The notes under the pieces are model-generated. The model searched no databases. It saw nothing but the letters and a program-made list of their open reading frames with translations, and was not told the DNA's origin. Of a stretch of 64,000 bases of DNA, positions 44,149 to 53,412 are shown piece after piece. The translations under genes and the position numbers were made by a program. Positions within the stretch are counted from its first letter, which is position 1, and the number at the start of each line of letters is the position of its first letter. Origin of the DNA: Betaproteobacteria bacterium (GTDB lineage: Bacteria > Pseudomonadota > Gammaproteobacteria > Burkholderiales > Rhodocyclaceae); NCBI GenBank assembly GCA_009781175.1, contig WQYQ01000008.1:62001-126000 (forward strand). The letters are read 5' to 3'.

Positions 44149-45429
44149 TTACAGCCTCCAGAGACGCGCTCCAATTGCCGCGACATCCGCTGGATTGAAG
44201 AAACTCTTGACGTCGACGAAAACGCCGCCGTTTTCGAGTTTGTCCGCCAAACGCTTAACACCCATCTCGGCATAAGCGTTGTGCGCGACACAGGCAACAA
44301 TTGCCGCACAGCGAGGGATCTCTTCCCAGGGCGTCAAACTCACCCCGTACTCTTCCTCGCATTCGTGAGGCTCGGCCAGCGGATCGTGAACGAAAACGTT
44401 CACGCCATAGCTCTTGAGTTCGCGCACGACATCGATGACCCTACTGTTGCGCAGATCGGGGCAGTTTTCCTTAAAAGTCATCCCCAGCACGACCACGTTT
44501 GTGCCCTTGATCGGATGATCGATAGTGATCAGCTGCTTGACCGTTTCCTCCGCAATGAACTTGCCCATGCTGTCGTTGATACGACGTCCGGCAAGAATCA
44601 CTTGCGGGTGATAACCGAGCATTTCGGCCTTATGCGTCAGGTAGTAGGGATCAACGCCAATACAGTGTCCGCCGACCAAACCCGGACGGAAATGCAGGAA
44701 GTTCCATTTCGTTCCCGCTGCTTTGAGCACTTCAAGCGTATCCAGCCCCATTCTATGGAAGAGCACCGCCAGCTCATTCATCAAGGCGATGTTGAGGTCG
44801 CGCTGCGTGTTCTCAATCACCTTCGCGGCTTCCGCGACCTTGATGCTGCTCGCGGGATAAACCCCTGCCGTGATAACCGAGCCATACATCTCGGTCACCT
44901 TGGCAAGCGTTTCAGGCGTATCGCCCGAAACAACCTTCATGATTTTGGTAACGGTACGTTCTTTATCACCCGGATTGATCCGTTCAGGCGAATAGCCCAC
45001 GAAGAAATCCTTTTTCCACTTCAGGCCCGAATGCTTTTCAATGATCGGGATGCAAACCTCTTCCGTCGCACCCGGATAAACGGTGGATTCGTAAACAATG
45101 ATCGCGCCGCGTTTCAAGTTCTTCCCGACCGATTCGGAGGACTTCACGAGAGGGGTAAAGTCAGGCTGATGCGCTTCGTCGACTGGCGTCGGGACCGCCA
45201 CGATGATGAAGTCGGCTTCCCGCAGCACAGCGGGATCGGTGCTGTAGGTCAGCTGGGTTGCCAAGGCGAGGTCTTGACTCAGAACCTCTCCCGTAGGGTC
45301 CGTACCTGCTTGGTAAGCGGCAACTTTTTCCTTGGACAAATCAAATCCAAGCGTGCGGTATTTTTTCCCGAACTCAACCGCAAGTGGCAAACCCACATAG
45401 CCGAGGCCAACGACTGCAATCGTATTCAT
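44149..45429 (-). CDS. Nucleotide-sugar (UDP-sugar) 6-dehydrogenase, WbpA/TviB-like
   Basis: 426 residues. Rossmann motif VVGLGYVGLPLAVEFG, a central KVIENTQRDLNIALMNEL helix, the catalytic cysteine in GLVGGHCIGVDPYYL, and the C-terminal domain TFKENCPDLRNSRV. The sequence around the active site is that of UDP-N-acetylglucosamine/galactosamine dehydrogenases rather than UDP-glucose dehydrogenase. It makes a uronic acid for surface polysaccharide. It follows prsT by 16 bases, so it belongs to the exopolysaccharide block. Confidence 0.9.
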   Translation of the reverse strand: MNTIAVVGLGYVGLPLAVEFGKKYRTLGFDLSKEKVAAYQAGTDPTGEVLSQDLALATQLTYSTDPAVLREADFIIVAVPTPVDEAHQPDFTPLVKSSESVGKNLKRGAIIVYESTVYPGATEEVCIPIIEKHSGLKWKKDFFVGYSPERINPGDKERTVTKIMKVVSGDTPETLAKVTEMYGSVITAGVYPASSIKVAEAAKVIENTQRDLNIALMNELAVLFHRMGLDTLEVLKAAGTKWNFLHFRPGLVGGHCIGVDPYYLTHKAEMLGYHPQVILAGRRINDSMGKFIAEETVKQLITIDHPIKGTNVVVLGMTFKENCPDLRNSRVIDVVRELKSYGVNVFVHDPLAEPHECEEEYGVSLTPWEEIPRCAAIVACVAHNAYAEMGVKRLADKLENGGVFVDVKSFFNPADVAAIGARLWRL

Positions 45430-45445
45430 AACAGACTAATTCCTA

Positions 45446-48208
45446 TCAAAGCGTCTTAAGAAGATTTTGGGCGTTTGAGCGCAGAGGCGACCCTTCTGGA
45501 GCCGTTTTCAGCACAGTTTCAATTTCCGTTTTTGCAGCCGACTTATCGCCCGATTTTGCGAGAGCACGCGCCAAACTCAGTCGAAGTTCGCCGCGATCCG
45601 GAGCAAGCGAAACGGCTTTCTTGAGCGTCGCAATACCTTGCGCAACCTGTCCTGCATCGATTTGAAGAGTGCCTTTCGTATCGAGGAGCGGCGGCGAATC
45701 CGGTGCCAAAGCCAAGGCTTGTTCGATATACGACATCGCCTTGGGATCTTTCAGCTGGCCCGCAACCCAGGCAAGGTTATTCAAGTACATCGGGTTCTTC
45801 GGGTCGAGCTCGGACAAGGCTTGATACTGCTTGAACGCGTCGGGATAAACCTTTGCGGCAAGTGCCAGTTCCGCCAAATATGTGCGCACGCGTTGGTCGC
45901 GGGGGTTGTCCTTGAACCAGCGCGCAAGCAATGCATCCGCCTCGGCTTTTTTATCCGATGCAAGCAGAACACGGTAGAGCTTGACCAGTTGGGCGGGTTG
46001 CTGGCTTAGCTGGAAAGCCTTGGTATAACTCGCAACGCTGGCACTCAAGTTTTTGGCGACGAACTGAGCCTCACCCTCCATTTCATAACCCAAGGGGTCA
46101 TTAGGCTTCAACTGTTGCTGGTCCCGTGCAAGACCGATTGCGTCGGCAGTTTTGTTTTGCTCCAGTTTCAGAACAAACAGTCTCTGTTTCGCTTCGGGCG
46201 CGTTTGGCGCAATTTGAAGCGCACGCTTCAAGGCTTCCTCTGCCCGCGCAGTGTTTTTCGCGCTGCGCTGCAGATCGGCCAAACCAAGCAATGGCTGGAT
46301 CGAATCCGGTTTGACGGACACGGCTTTTTCCATTGTCGCAATCGCTTGCTGCATGTCCCCTGCACTGGCCTGAGCTCTGGACGCCATGAGAAGCACCGGC
46401 ATTTCCTGCGGGAAAGCGGCAATCAAGTTCTGCGCAATAGCAAGCGCACCTTTCTTGTCCCCCGTGCGCAACAGCAGTTCCAACTCGGCAAGCCGAAGTG
46501 ATGAAACAGCCGGATTGGCGGTAATGCCTTTATCGAGAACTTTGCGGATCTCTTCCGGCTTGCCTTGTGTCTGACCAAGGAAACGCGCAAAGGCGAGATA
46601 GGCCTCGGGATTCTTGGGGTTTTGCTCAAGTACTTTTTCGAAACGCTTGATAGCCGCATCACGCTGCCCATTTTTCATATCGAAATTGGCCAGATTGATT
46701 GTGGCCGGCAGGAATGCGGGATTAAGCGACAGGGCTTTATTGAATGCGGCTACCGCGCCTTTTTCATCACCGCTCGAAGCCAAAACGCCGCCGAGCAGAT
46801 TATGCGCAAACGCCTGGTTGGGCTGCTTCTCGACATAGGCTTGCGCAATTTCTTTGGCCTTATCGAATTCTTTACGCTGCAAATGCAGCATGACCAAAGT
46901 CACATCCGCGCCGCTGTTTGCGCCATCGATCGAGCTAGCCGTTTCCAGATCGGCAATCGCACGCTCCGAGTCACCGCCAGCCAGCCGGGCTACACCAAGA
47001 CGGGCGCGCGCTCTTGCGTCATTGGGATTGATTTTCGTGGCACGATCGAAATATTCCGAGGAACGCTTCTGGTCACCTGCATGGAGCGCAGCTTCCCCCG
47101 CGATCATCAAAGCCTCGTAATCGGGCGGATTGGCAGACACCAAGGGTTCCAGCAGTTCAAGTGCCTTGGCTGGATCGCCCCCCCCAACATAGGCCCTTGC
47201 CAGCAAACGTCTAGCGGCCACGTTGCCGGGAACCTTGTTCACCACTTTTTCAAGATTTTCTTGCGCCTGCAGGAATTCCCGCGAGCGAAGCTGAGCGGTA
47301 CCCGCCATCAACGCTGCGGGCAGGAAATCCGGTGCGACGCGCAATACCTGTTGCGCGGCATCGCGCGCGGCATCGTACTTTCCGCGCTGAAGCGCAACCA
47401 CTCCCGTGGCGAAACGGACATAAATGTTTCCCGGGCTGACTTTACGCGCCTCGGCCAACTTCGCATCGGCTTCATCGAGCTTGCGTAGACTCAACAGAAT
47501 CTGCGCCGCACGCAGACGAGGCTGGACCGCCTGGCTACGCAGTTGAGCGGCCGTATTCAGATCCGCAAGCGCAAGATCCGTTTTGTCCTGGATAACATAG
47601 ATGTCCGCCCGCAGCATCAATGCCTCATAACGGCTGTCATTGGCTTTCACTAATTCATCGAGCATTGCAAGAGCGCCCGGCAAGTCGCCCGCAATCACTT
47701 TCATACGCGCTTCCACCAACCTGGCCGGCGGATAATTCGGCAGCGCAGCCAAGGCGTCACGAACCGCTGCTTCAGTCTTCGCCTTATCGCGCAGAACAAG
47801 ATAAGCATTGGCCTTTCCGGTAGAAACCGCTGCAATCGCTTCAGGGCTTGTGGGCTTGAACTCAGCGAATTCAGTGATCAGATCTTTGGCCTTCCCCATG
47901 CTGACCAACGCACTAGACAAAGGCACCGCAATTTGATCAAGCGGAAAGCCCTTGTCGAGCGCTTTACGAAACTCACGCTCCGCGCCCGCAGGATCGCCCC
48001 CTTCAAGCAGCAAAGAACCAAATAAAAAGCGCGCCTCCGCGAAATCCGGATTCTTTTGCAGCGCGTTCTTCAGCTGAATAATCGCGGCATTGGAATCGCC
48101 CTTGGCAATATAGTCACGTGCAGAGGCAACCATCTTTTGGGGGTCATCACCGCAAGCACTGAGAGAGAGCGCAAACAGGAGCGCAAAGCAACGTAATTTG
48201 GGATTCAT
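45446..48208 (-). CDS. prsT: PEP-CTERM system TPR-repeat lipoprotein PrsT
   Basis: 920 residues. Signal with lipobox LSLSACGDD, then the starting segment MVASARDYIAKGDSNAAIIQLKNALQ typical of PrsT, and about twenty TPR units to the end (for example NPDFAEARFLFGSLLLEGGD, NPAFLPATINLANFDMKNG). PrsT is the outer-membrane lipoprotein of the PEP-CTERM/exosortase exopolysaccharide system and resembles secretion-scaffold proteins. It is encoded just after PrsR in the same direction, as in other PEP-CTERM species. Confidence 0.9.
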   Translation of the reverse strand: MNPKLRCFALLFALSLSACGDDPQKMVASARDYIAKGDSNAAIIQLKNALQKNPDFAEARFLFGSLLLEGGDPAGAEREFRKALDKGFPLDQIAVPLSSALVSMGKAKDLITEFAEFKPTSPEAIAAVSTGKANAYLVLRDKAKTEAAVRDALAALPNYPPARLVEARMKVIAGDLPGALAMLDELVKANDSRYEALMLRADIYVIQDKTDLALADLNTAAQLRSQAVQPRLRAAQILLSLRKLDEADAKLAEARKVSPGNIYVRFATGVVALQRGKYDAARDAAQQVLRVAPDFLPAALMAGTAQLRSREFLQAQENLEKVVNKVPGNVAARRLLARAYVGGGDPAKALELLEPLVSANPPDYEALMIAGEAALHAGDQKRSSEYFDRATKINPNDARARARLGVARLAGGDSERAIADLETASSIDGANSGADVTLVMLHLQRKEFDKAKEIAQAYVEKQPNQAFAHNLLGGVLASSGDEKGAVAAFNKALSLNPAFLPATINLANFDMKNGQRDAAIKRFEKVLEQNPKNPEAYLAFARFLGQTQGKPEEIRKVLDKGITANPAVSSLRLAELELLLRTGDKKGALAIAQNLIAAFPQEMPVLLMASRAQASAGDMQQAIATMEKAVSVKPDSIQPLLGLADLQRSAKNTARAEEALKRALQIAPNAPEAKQRLFVLKLEQNKTADAIGLARDQQQLKPNDPLGYEMEGEAQFVAKNLSASVASYTKAFQLSQQPAQLVKLYRVLLASDKKAEADALLARWFKDNPRDQRVRTYLAELALAAKVYPDAFKQYQALSELDPKNPMYLNNLAWVAGQLKDPKAMSYIEQALALAPDSPPLLDTKGTLQIDAGQVAQGIATLKKAVSLAPDRGELRLSLARALAKSGDKSAAKTEIETVLKTAPEGSPLRSNAQNLLKTL

Positions 48209-48221
48209 GGGTTCGGAAACC

Positions 48222-49586
48222 TCAGAGGGGATCTTTCTTCAAACCGAAACGGTTCATCAGGTCATACAAAGTTGGCCGGCTAACGCCCAACACTTCAGCC
48301 GCCCGGGCAATATTCCCATTAACTCGGGCAAGAACACGAACAACTGCTGCACGCTCCGCCTCATCTCGAACCTGGCGCAGGTTCAGCGCTGCGAAATCTT
48401 CATCCGGCGCGGAAAGGCCGAGGTCATCGGCGGAAATTCGACCTGAATCGGCCATGATGACGGCACGCTTGATACAGTTTTCAAGCTCACGCACATTCCC
48501 CGGCCATTGATGGGCGGAAATTGCCGCAGCCGCTTCCTCGGTTAACCCAAGCGCGCCACGGCGGTTATCCGCAGCAAATCGCTGCACGAAAGCATGCGCC
48601 AACAGGCTGGCATCGCCGTCCCTGGCACGCAAGGGCGGAATATCGATGACAATTTCCGCCAGACGATAGAAAAGATCTTCGCGAAACTTCCCGTTCGAAA
48701 TCTGGGCGCGCAGATCCTGATGCGTTGCGCACACGACGCGCACATCGACAGGAATTCCCTCACGCCCGCCGATCCGCTCGACCAGGCGCTCCTGCAGGAA
48801 ACGCAGCAGCTTTGCTTGTAGGGCAATCGGCAGATCGCCGATTTCATCCAGGAACAATGTTCCCTTATGTGCCAATTCGAATTTTCCAGGCGTCTGCTTG
48901 ACCGCCCCGGTAAACGCGCCGCGCTCGTAGCCGAACAATTCGCTTTCAAGCAAATTCTCCGGAATCGCCGCGCAGTTGATTGCAACGAAGCGTTCATTGC
49001 GCCGCGGCGAAGCTTCATGCAAGCCTTTCGCCAATATTTCCTTACCCGTTCCGCTCTCGCCGAGAAGCATAACGGTGACATTGGCGGAGGCCACTTTTTC
49101 GATTGTTCTGAGAATCCGCAACATCCCGGCATCGCGGGTAATCACACCGGAAAGAGGCCCGCGGGCGTGCTGCATTTGCAGCTTGCGATTCTCCATCTGC
49201 AAGTCATACAGTCGGTAGGCTCGATCTATCGTCAACAGCAATAAATCAGGCTCAAAAGGCTTGGCAAAAAAATCATAGGCGCCGGCCCCTACCGCTCTGA
49301 CGGCATTTTCCCGGTCATGCTGACCCGTAAGCACGATCACCTTGGTATCCGGAGCCAGCGAAAGAATTTCGTCGAGCAGGGCAAAACCTTCTGCCGTGTC
49401 ATCCGGCAGCGGCGGCAGCCCAAGATCCATCGTTACGACGGCAGGCTCATGACGCCGCAACTGAATGATTGCCGACTCTCTATCTTCCGCGGTAACCACT
49501 TCATAAGCGTCGAACGCCCAGCGCATCTGCTTCTGCAAAGCCGGGTCATCTTCAACGACAAGGAGGGTTCTTTTCTTTTCGCTCAT
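48222..49586 (-). CDS. prsR: PEP-CTERM-box sigma-54 response regulator PrsR
   Basis: 454 residues. Receiver domain (VVEDDPALQKQMRWAF, acceptor in TMDLGLPPLPDD), AAA+ sigma-54 activator (GESGTGKE Walker A, GAFTGAVKQ GAFTGA loop, LFLDEIGDLP Walker B), and a C-terminal Fis-type HTH (NGNIARAAEVLGVSRPTLYDLMNRFGL). PrsR activates sigma-54 promoters of PEP-CTERM genes. It lies six bases from the kinase gene, forming a two-component pair. Confidence 0.92.
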   Translation of the reverse strand: MSEKKRTLLVVEDDPALQKQMRWAFDAYEVVTAEDRESAIIQLRRHEPAVVTMDLGLPPLPDDTAEGFALLDEILSLAPDTKVIVLTGQHDRENAVRAVGAGAYDFFAKPFEPDLLLLTIDRAYRLYDLQMENRKLQMQHARGPLSGVITRDAGMLRILRTIEKVASANVTVMLLGESGTGKEILAKGLHEASPRRNERFVAINCAAIPENLLESELFGYERGAFTGAVKQTPGKFELAHKGTLFLDEIGDLPIALQAKLLRFLQERLVERIGGREGIPVDVRVVCATHQDLRAQISNGKFREDLFYRLAEIVIDIPPLRARDGDASLLAHAFVQRFAADNRRGALGLTEEAAAAISAHQWPGNVRELENCIKRAVIMADSGRISADDLGLSAPDEDFAALNLRQVRDEAERAAVVRVLARVNGNIARAAEVLGVSRPTLYDLMNRFGLKKDPL

Positions 49587-49592
49587 GCTTCT

Positions 49593-51671
49593 CTATGTAG
49601 TGTCAGCAGCCCGTTCCGTGTTCTGCGCTCGTGGCAGCCAAACCGTTATTTGGGTGCCATGACCAGGTTCACTCTCCACGTCGATCCGCCCCCCAAGCTC
49701 ATTCACATATTGGAATGTCTCATAGGCGCCGATTCCCATTCCGGCATCCTTGGTCGTTTGGAACGGTTTAAACAAGCGTTCCCGAATGAACTGCTGCGAC
49801 ATTCCAATTCCGTTGTCGTACACTTCGATTCCAATTTCCTGCGGACCCGGATGAAATCTCAAGCCCACGATACCATCACTACCTGAAGCGTCCAGTGCAT
49901 TTTGCACGAGGTGCCCAATCACTCGCTCGAAACGTTCGGGGTGCACCATAATTAGCACGCCCGTATCGCCATCGACATGAATATTTTCGGATTGATGCCG
50001 CTTCGAACGCGCAATTTTTTGCACAACCTCCAATGCATCCACCGGCCGCCGCGGGTCGATTGAACGCTTTTCTTGTAGCTGACTCATCAGCGAAGCCATC
50101 CGCCCATGAACATGCCGAACCGTATCGAGCATGTCTTTTTGGAATTCTGGATTGCCTGCGTGCCGATCCGCATTACGCAAAACCAGCTGAAGCTGGGCAA
50201 TGAGATTCTTCAAATCATGCACGACGAAAGCCGACATCTTATTGAAAGAGTCAAATTTCTGCGCTTCCAGAAGCGCCGCCATGGCCTGTTCGCGGGCCAG
50301 ATGAATGACGGCTTGTCGCGCGGCCGTTTTAAGCAGATCCAAAACCTCCCAATCGACATCGATCCGCGTTCGCGCTGTCGATAGGACAACAAACCCCACC
50401 AGCTCTTCCGAACTGGCCAGGGGGACGATCAACCACGCATCCGAAACACCGGACAGCCACTCCGGAAGCTGCATGCCCTCGTACATGGAGGGGAGGCTAC
50501 GCAACTCTTCCAGGTTTACGATCCATCCACGCTGCATTAAATAGGCAAGAAATGGGCTGTTAGCTGGCTCCGTGTCGCTGACCGGATCATGATTCAAATG
50601 TCCTCGGCAAGTGTAAACACCAGCCCGGTCACGCATCCAAAGTAAACCACCCGGGCTTTCCACCAGATCGGCAAGCGCGCGAATCACCGCCACCGGCAAA
50701 TCCGCCGAAGTTCCGGTACTCATCAGAGCCTGAGTCACTTTGAGCCATTCTTCGCGGTAGTCATAGCGGTAACGGAAAAGATGTTTCGCCAGGAAAACTC
50801 GCAATTTCGCCCGCAAAGCCCCCGAAAACAGAGCCAGGACTACGGCAAGCAAACCTCCGAAAAGCAGGGTCGCCTGCAGCACACGCCCCCATTCACCGCC
50901 GAAATACCGAACCCAATACCCGGCTGCCGCAACCACCAGCAAAAAACCGCCCGCCAATGCCAACGATGTGCTGTGAAAGACAACGTCACGCGACAAGGCA
51001 ATCCGGAAATCCCACTCGCGACTGCGCGACGCCGAGATCGCGACCAGCGGCACCGTCATTGCGTAGACGATCCCTCGCGCGCTCCATAAATGCAGGTCGA
51101 TCCGGCGGTAAAGCAGTGCATCGGAAAAAACATAGAGGTCGAAAAAGAAAGCCGCCGCAAGCCCCAGGCACAATGGCTTGATACCCCAGCGCGATTCGAC
51201 GGGAAAATTTCGAAAAACCTGTTCGATCGCCACAAGCCCCGCAACGGCGCTGGCAACGGCGAGCCCGATCGGTGCGATGCTTGCCATCCCGGCAAGATCT
51301 CCCCCCGCCGCGACAAGCGCTTCAGCCAAAGCGCGCAGCCCGATGACAAACAGAACGACGCGCCTGATCCGCTCAAGCGCGCCAGGCAACCCTTTGTCAC
51401 TCGTGGTCAATAAGGAAAAAAGGAAAACAACCCAAGCGGCCTGTCGCCCCGCATCCAAGAGCGCATCAAGACTCCAGGTCAGCGCGCTGGGGCTTTTGCC
51501 GAAGAGCAGTGCCGCCAAAGCCCACAGGGCGCTGCTTCCAACGGCAATCAGAAGGAGCCGCCCGCGCCGCGCGCCCTTCCAACTCAGCCACAGATGTAAG
51601 CCAAAGACGGCAAACACCAGTATCGCCAAGCCGAAACTCCAAGCAAGAACTTGGGAGGAGGCGTCGTTCAT
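49593..51671 (-). CDS. prsK: PEP-CTERM system sensor histidine kinase PrsK
   Basis: 692 residues. About eight N-terminal hydrophobic segments (to residue 290), then a GAF-like domain (LPVAVIRALADLVESPGGLLWM), then the kinase: phospho-His in VVHDLKNLIAQLQLVLRNADRH, N-box HLVQNALDASG, G boxes YDNGIGMSQQ and DAGMGIGAYETFQYV. This layout, with HDLKN in place of the usual HELRx, is that of PrsK. Partner of PrsR just downstream. Confidence 0.92.
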   Translation of the reverse strand: MNDASSQVLAWSFGLAILVFAVFGLHLWLSWKGARRGRLLLIAVGSSALWALAALLFGKSPSALTWSLDALLDAGRQAAWVVFLFSLLTTSDKGLPGALERIRRVVLFVIGLRALAEALVAAGGDLAGMASIAPIGLAVASAVAGLVAIEQVFRNFPVESRWGIKPLCLGLAAAFFFDLYVFSDALLYRRIDLHLWSARGIVYAMTVPLVAISASRSREWDFRIALSRDVVFHSTSLALAGGFLLVVAAAGYWVRYFGGEWGRVLQATLLFGGLLAVVLALFSGALRAKLRVFLAKHLFRYRYDYREEWLKVTQALMSTGTSADLPVAVIRALADLVESPGGLLWMRDRAGVYTCRGHLNHDPVSDTEPANSPFLAYLMQRGWIVNLEELRSLPSMYEGMQLPEWLSGVSDAWLIVPLASSEELVGFVVLSTARTRIDVDWEVLDLLKTAARQAVIHLAREQAMAALLEAQKFDSFNKMSAFVVHDLKNLIAQLQLVLRNADRHAGNPEFQKDMLDTVRHVHGRMASLMSQLQEKRSIDPRRPVDALEVVQKIARSKRHQSENIHVDGDTGVLIMVHPERFERVIGHLVQNALDASGSDGIVGLRFHPGPQEIGIEVYDNGIGMSQQFIRERLFKPFQTTKDAGMGIGAYETFQYVNELGGRIDVESEPGHGTQITVWLPRAQNTERAADTT

Positions 51672-51710
51672 TTTCGCGCCGTATGTGCGAAAAGATCTGT
51701 GCTAAAGCAG

Positions 51711-51743
51711 ACGCCCCCTCTTGCCGAACGGCGCAAGGGGGCG
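51711..51743 (-). terminator. Imperfect GC-rich hairpin between sugar-transferase and prsK genes
   Basis: CGCCCCCT (51712-51719) pairs with AGGGGGCG (51736-51743) and the stem continues after a two-base bulge. It is downstream of the sugar-transferase stop on the minus strand but lacks a T-run, so it may attenuate rather than stop transcription into prsK. Confidence 0.35.
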
Positions 51744-51774
51744 CGGAAGTGAGTTAAAACGAATGCTGCGCCAA

Positions 51775-53163
51775 TCAATGCGCGCCTTCGCCGGTCAGAA
51801 CAACACGCACCGTCTCAGCAAGGATCAGAGCGTCGAGGAAAAGCGTGTGGTTTTTAACGTAATAAAGGTCGTACTGAAGCTTCTGAACCGCGTCATCCAC
51901 CGTCGAACCGTACTGGAAGCGCACTTGAGCCCATCCGGTCAAACCCGGTTTGACGCTGTGGCGCACGGCGAAGAACGGAATATCGCGTGCCAGCTGATCG
52001 ACAAAATAAGGACGCTCCGGACGCGGCCCGACCAAGCTCATCTCGCCGCGCAAAACATTCAGCAGTTGCGGCAATTCGTCGATACGGGTTTTGCGGATGA
52101 TGCGGCCAATACGCGTGACACGGTCATCCTGTTTGCTCGCCCAGCGGGGCTTGCCGTCCTTTTCCGCATCGGTCCGCATGCTGCGGAATTTAATCACGCG
52201 AAAAACTCGACCGCCGCGGCCTACCCGTTCCTGGGTATAAAAAACCGGGAAGCCCGACTCGATAACAATCGCAACCGCGGCAAGCACCATTAACGGCAGT
52301 GCCAGCACCAGGAGAACGAGAGAGCCAACAATATCGAATGTACGTTTGATAAAAGACCGTACCAGTCCCTGCTTGAAACCATCGCCATAAATCAGCCAGC
52401 TTGCCTTTAAGGCATCGAGCCGGACCTGGCCACGCACACGCTCATAAAAGCTTGCAAGGTCAAGGACGCTGATACCTGCGAGTTTGCAGTCGAGCAACTG
52501 TTTTAAAGATAGAGAGCCACCCCGCCGTTCGCGTACAGCAACGATGATTTCATTGATCGAATGCGCGCGAACCGTATCGATCAAACTATGTGATTCCGGC
52601 AATACACGATGATTGCTGACCAATACATCATCATTATTAGGCGACGGATAGAAACCCACGACATCGAATGCAGCACGGCGAAAATGGTTCAGGCTATATT
52701 CGACTGCGGCCGCTTCATGCCCCGTACCAATCACCAATACGCGGCTGCGGCGCAAAATCGGCTCTCCCGATGTGCCGACAACCAAACCGCGCACAGCCAA
52801 AATGACACCGAGAATCAGGATAGCCGTGACTTCTCCCTGTTCGTGGCTGAAGTCGCCCCACGGCAACACACGAAAGACGATATAGGCAATTGGAATACTC
52901 GCGAGCAAGGACAACAAAATGCGCGCCACCGTGTCATACAGGCTTGACGAAGGAATTCCGTGATAAAGCCCGAGCGCACCGTTCAGCGCGATCATGATGA
53001 GCGCAAACACCAACGCGGAAGGAATCACGGGCCCCAACGCAGGAAAACCACCCCGCTGCTGAAGCAAAGCCGCAATCACGATGCCCACGAAGAGCAAAAG
53101 ACTGTCCAGAACAAATTGCGCCAACGATGTGGCCGGCACATAGTGATTAAACAAGCGCAGCAT
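51775..53163 (-). CDS. Polyprenyl-phosphate sugar-1-phosphate transferase, EpsH-system type
   Basis: 462 residues from MLRLFNHYVPATSLAQ, with TAGGGAAC upstream. Four to five transmembrane helices at the N-terminus, a CoA-binding-like Rossmann part (VLVIGTGHEAAAVEYSLNHF), and the bacterial sugar-transferase domain (KRTFDIVGSLVLLVLALPLM, QERVGRGGRVFRVIKFRSM, RIDELPQLLNVLRGEMSLVGPRPE). It loads the first sugar on undecaprenyl phosphate to start exopolysaccharide repeat synthesis. This subgroup is associated with exosortase (EpsH) systems. Confidence 0.92.
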   Translation of the reverse strand: MLRLFNHYVPATSLAQFVLDSLLLFVGIVIAALLQQRGGFPALGPVIPSALVFALIMIALNGALGLYHGIPSSSLYDTVARILLSLLASIPIAYIVFRVLPWGDFSHEQGEVTAILILGVILAVRGLVVGTSGEPILRRSRVLVIGTGHEAAAVEYSLNHFRRAAFDVVGFYPSPNNDDVLVSNHRVLPESHSLIDTVRAHSINEIIVAVRERRGGSLSLKQLLDCKLAGISVLDLASFYERVRGQVRLDALKASWLIYGDGFKQGLVRSFIKRTFDIVGSLVLLVLALPLMVLAAVAIVIESGFPVFYTQERVGRGGRVFRVIKFRSMRTDAEKDGKPRWASKQDDRVTRIGRIIRKTRIDELPQLLNVLRGEMSLVGPRPERPYFVDQLARDIPFFAVRHSVKPGLTGWAQVRFQYGSTVDDAVQKLQYDLYYVKNHTLFLDALILAETVRVVLTGEGAH

Positions 53164-53256
53164 GTTCCCTATCCGTTTCCGAAACACCGTCCAAAATGAT
53201 GGGCCAAATAAATTACAAGCAGTTGATAGAGAACGATACCGGAGGGGCACGATAGG

Positions 53257-53280
53257 AACGCGTGATATCGGTCACGCGTT
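53257..53280. promoter_or_regulatory. Operator-like perfect palindrome upstream of the sugar-transferase gene
   Basis: AACGCGTGA (53257-53265), six bases, TCACGCGTT (53272-53280), a perfect 9-bp inverted repeat about 94 bp upstream of the gene start. There is no gene on this stretch (53164-53412). I saw no clean sigma-54 -24/-12 element nearby. It looks like a dimeric regulator site. Confidence 0.45.
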
Positions 53281-53412
53281 TGGCATCCATCAAAGGAAAT
53301 TTATTTTTCCTCAAAAAATCAATCACTTGAAACCCACTTCGAGGAGAAAAAAAGCGTCGGGCTGTGCAACCTCTCACATCTCGATCCAGCGGATTAACAA
53401 CCACCCCGGACC

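Noticed and set aside
43741..45459. 572-residue plus-strand frame opposite the UDP-sugar dehydrogenase and transglycosylase
   Set aside because: Antisense to two genes with complete catalytic motifs; composition is of shadow type.
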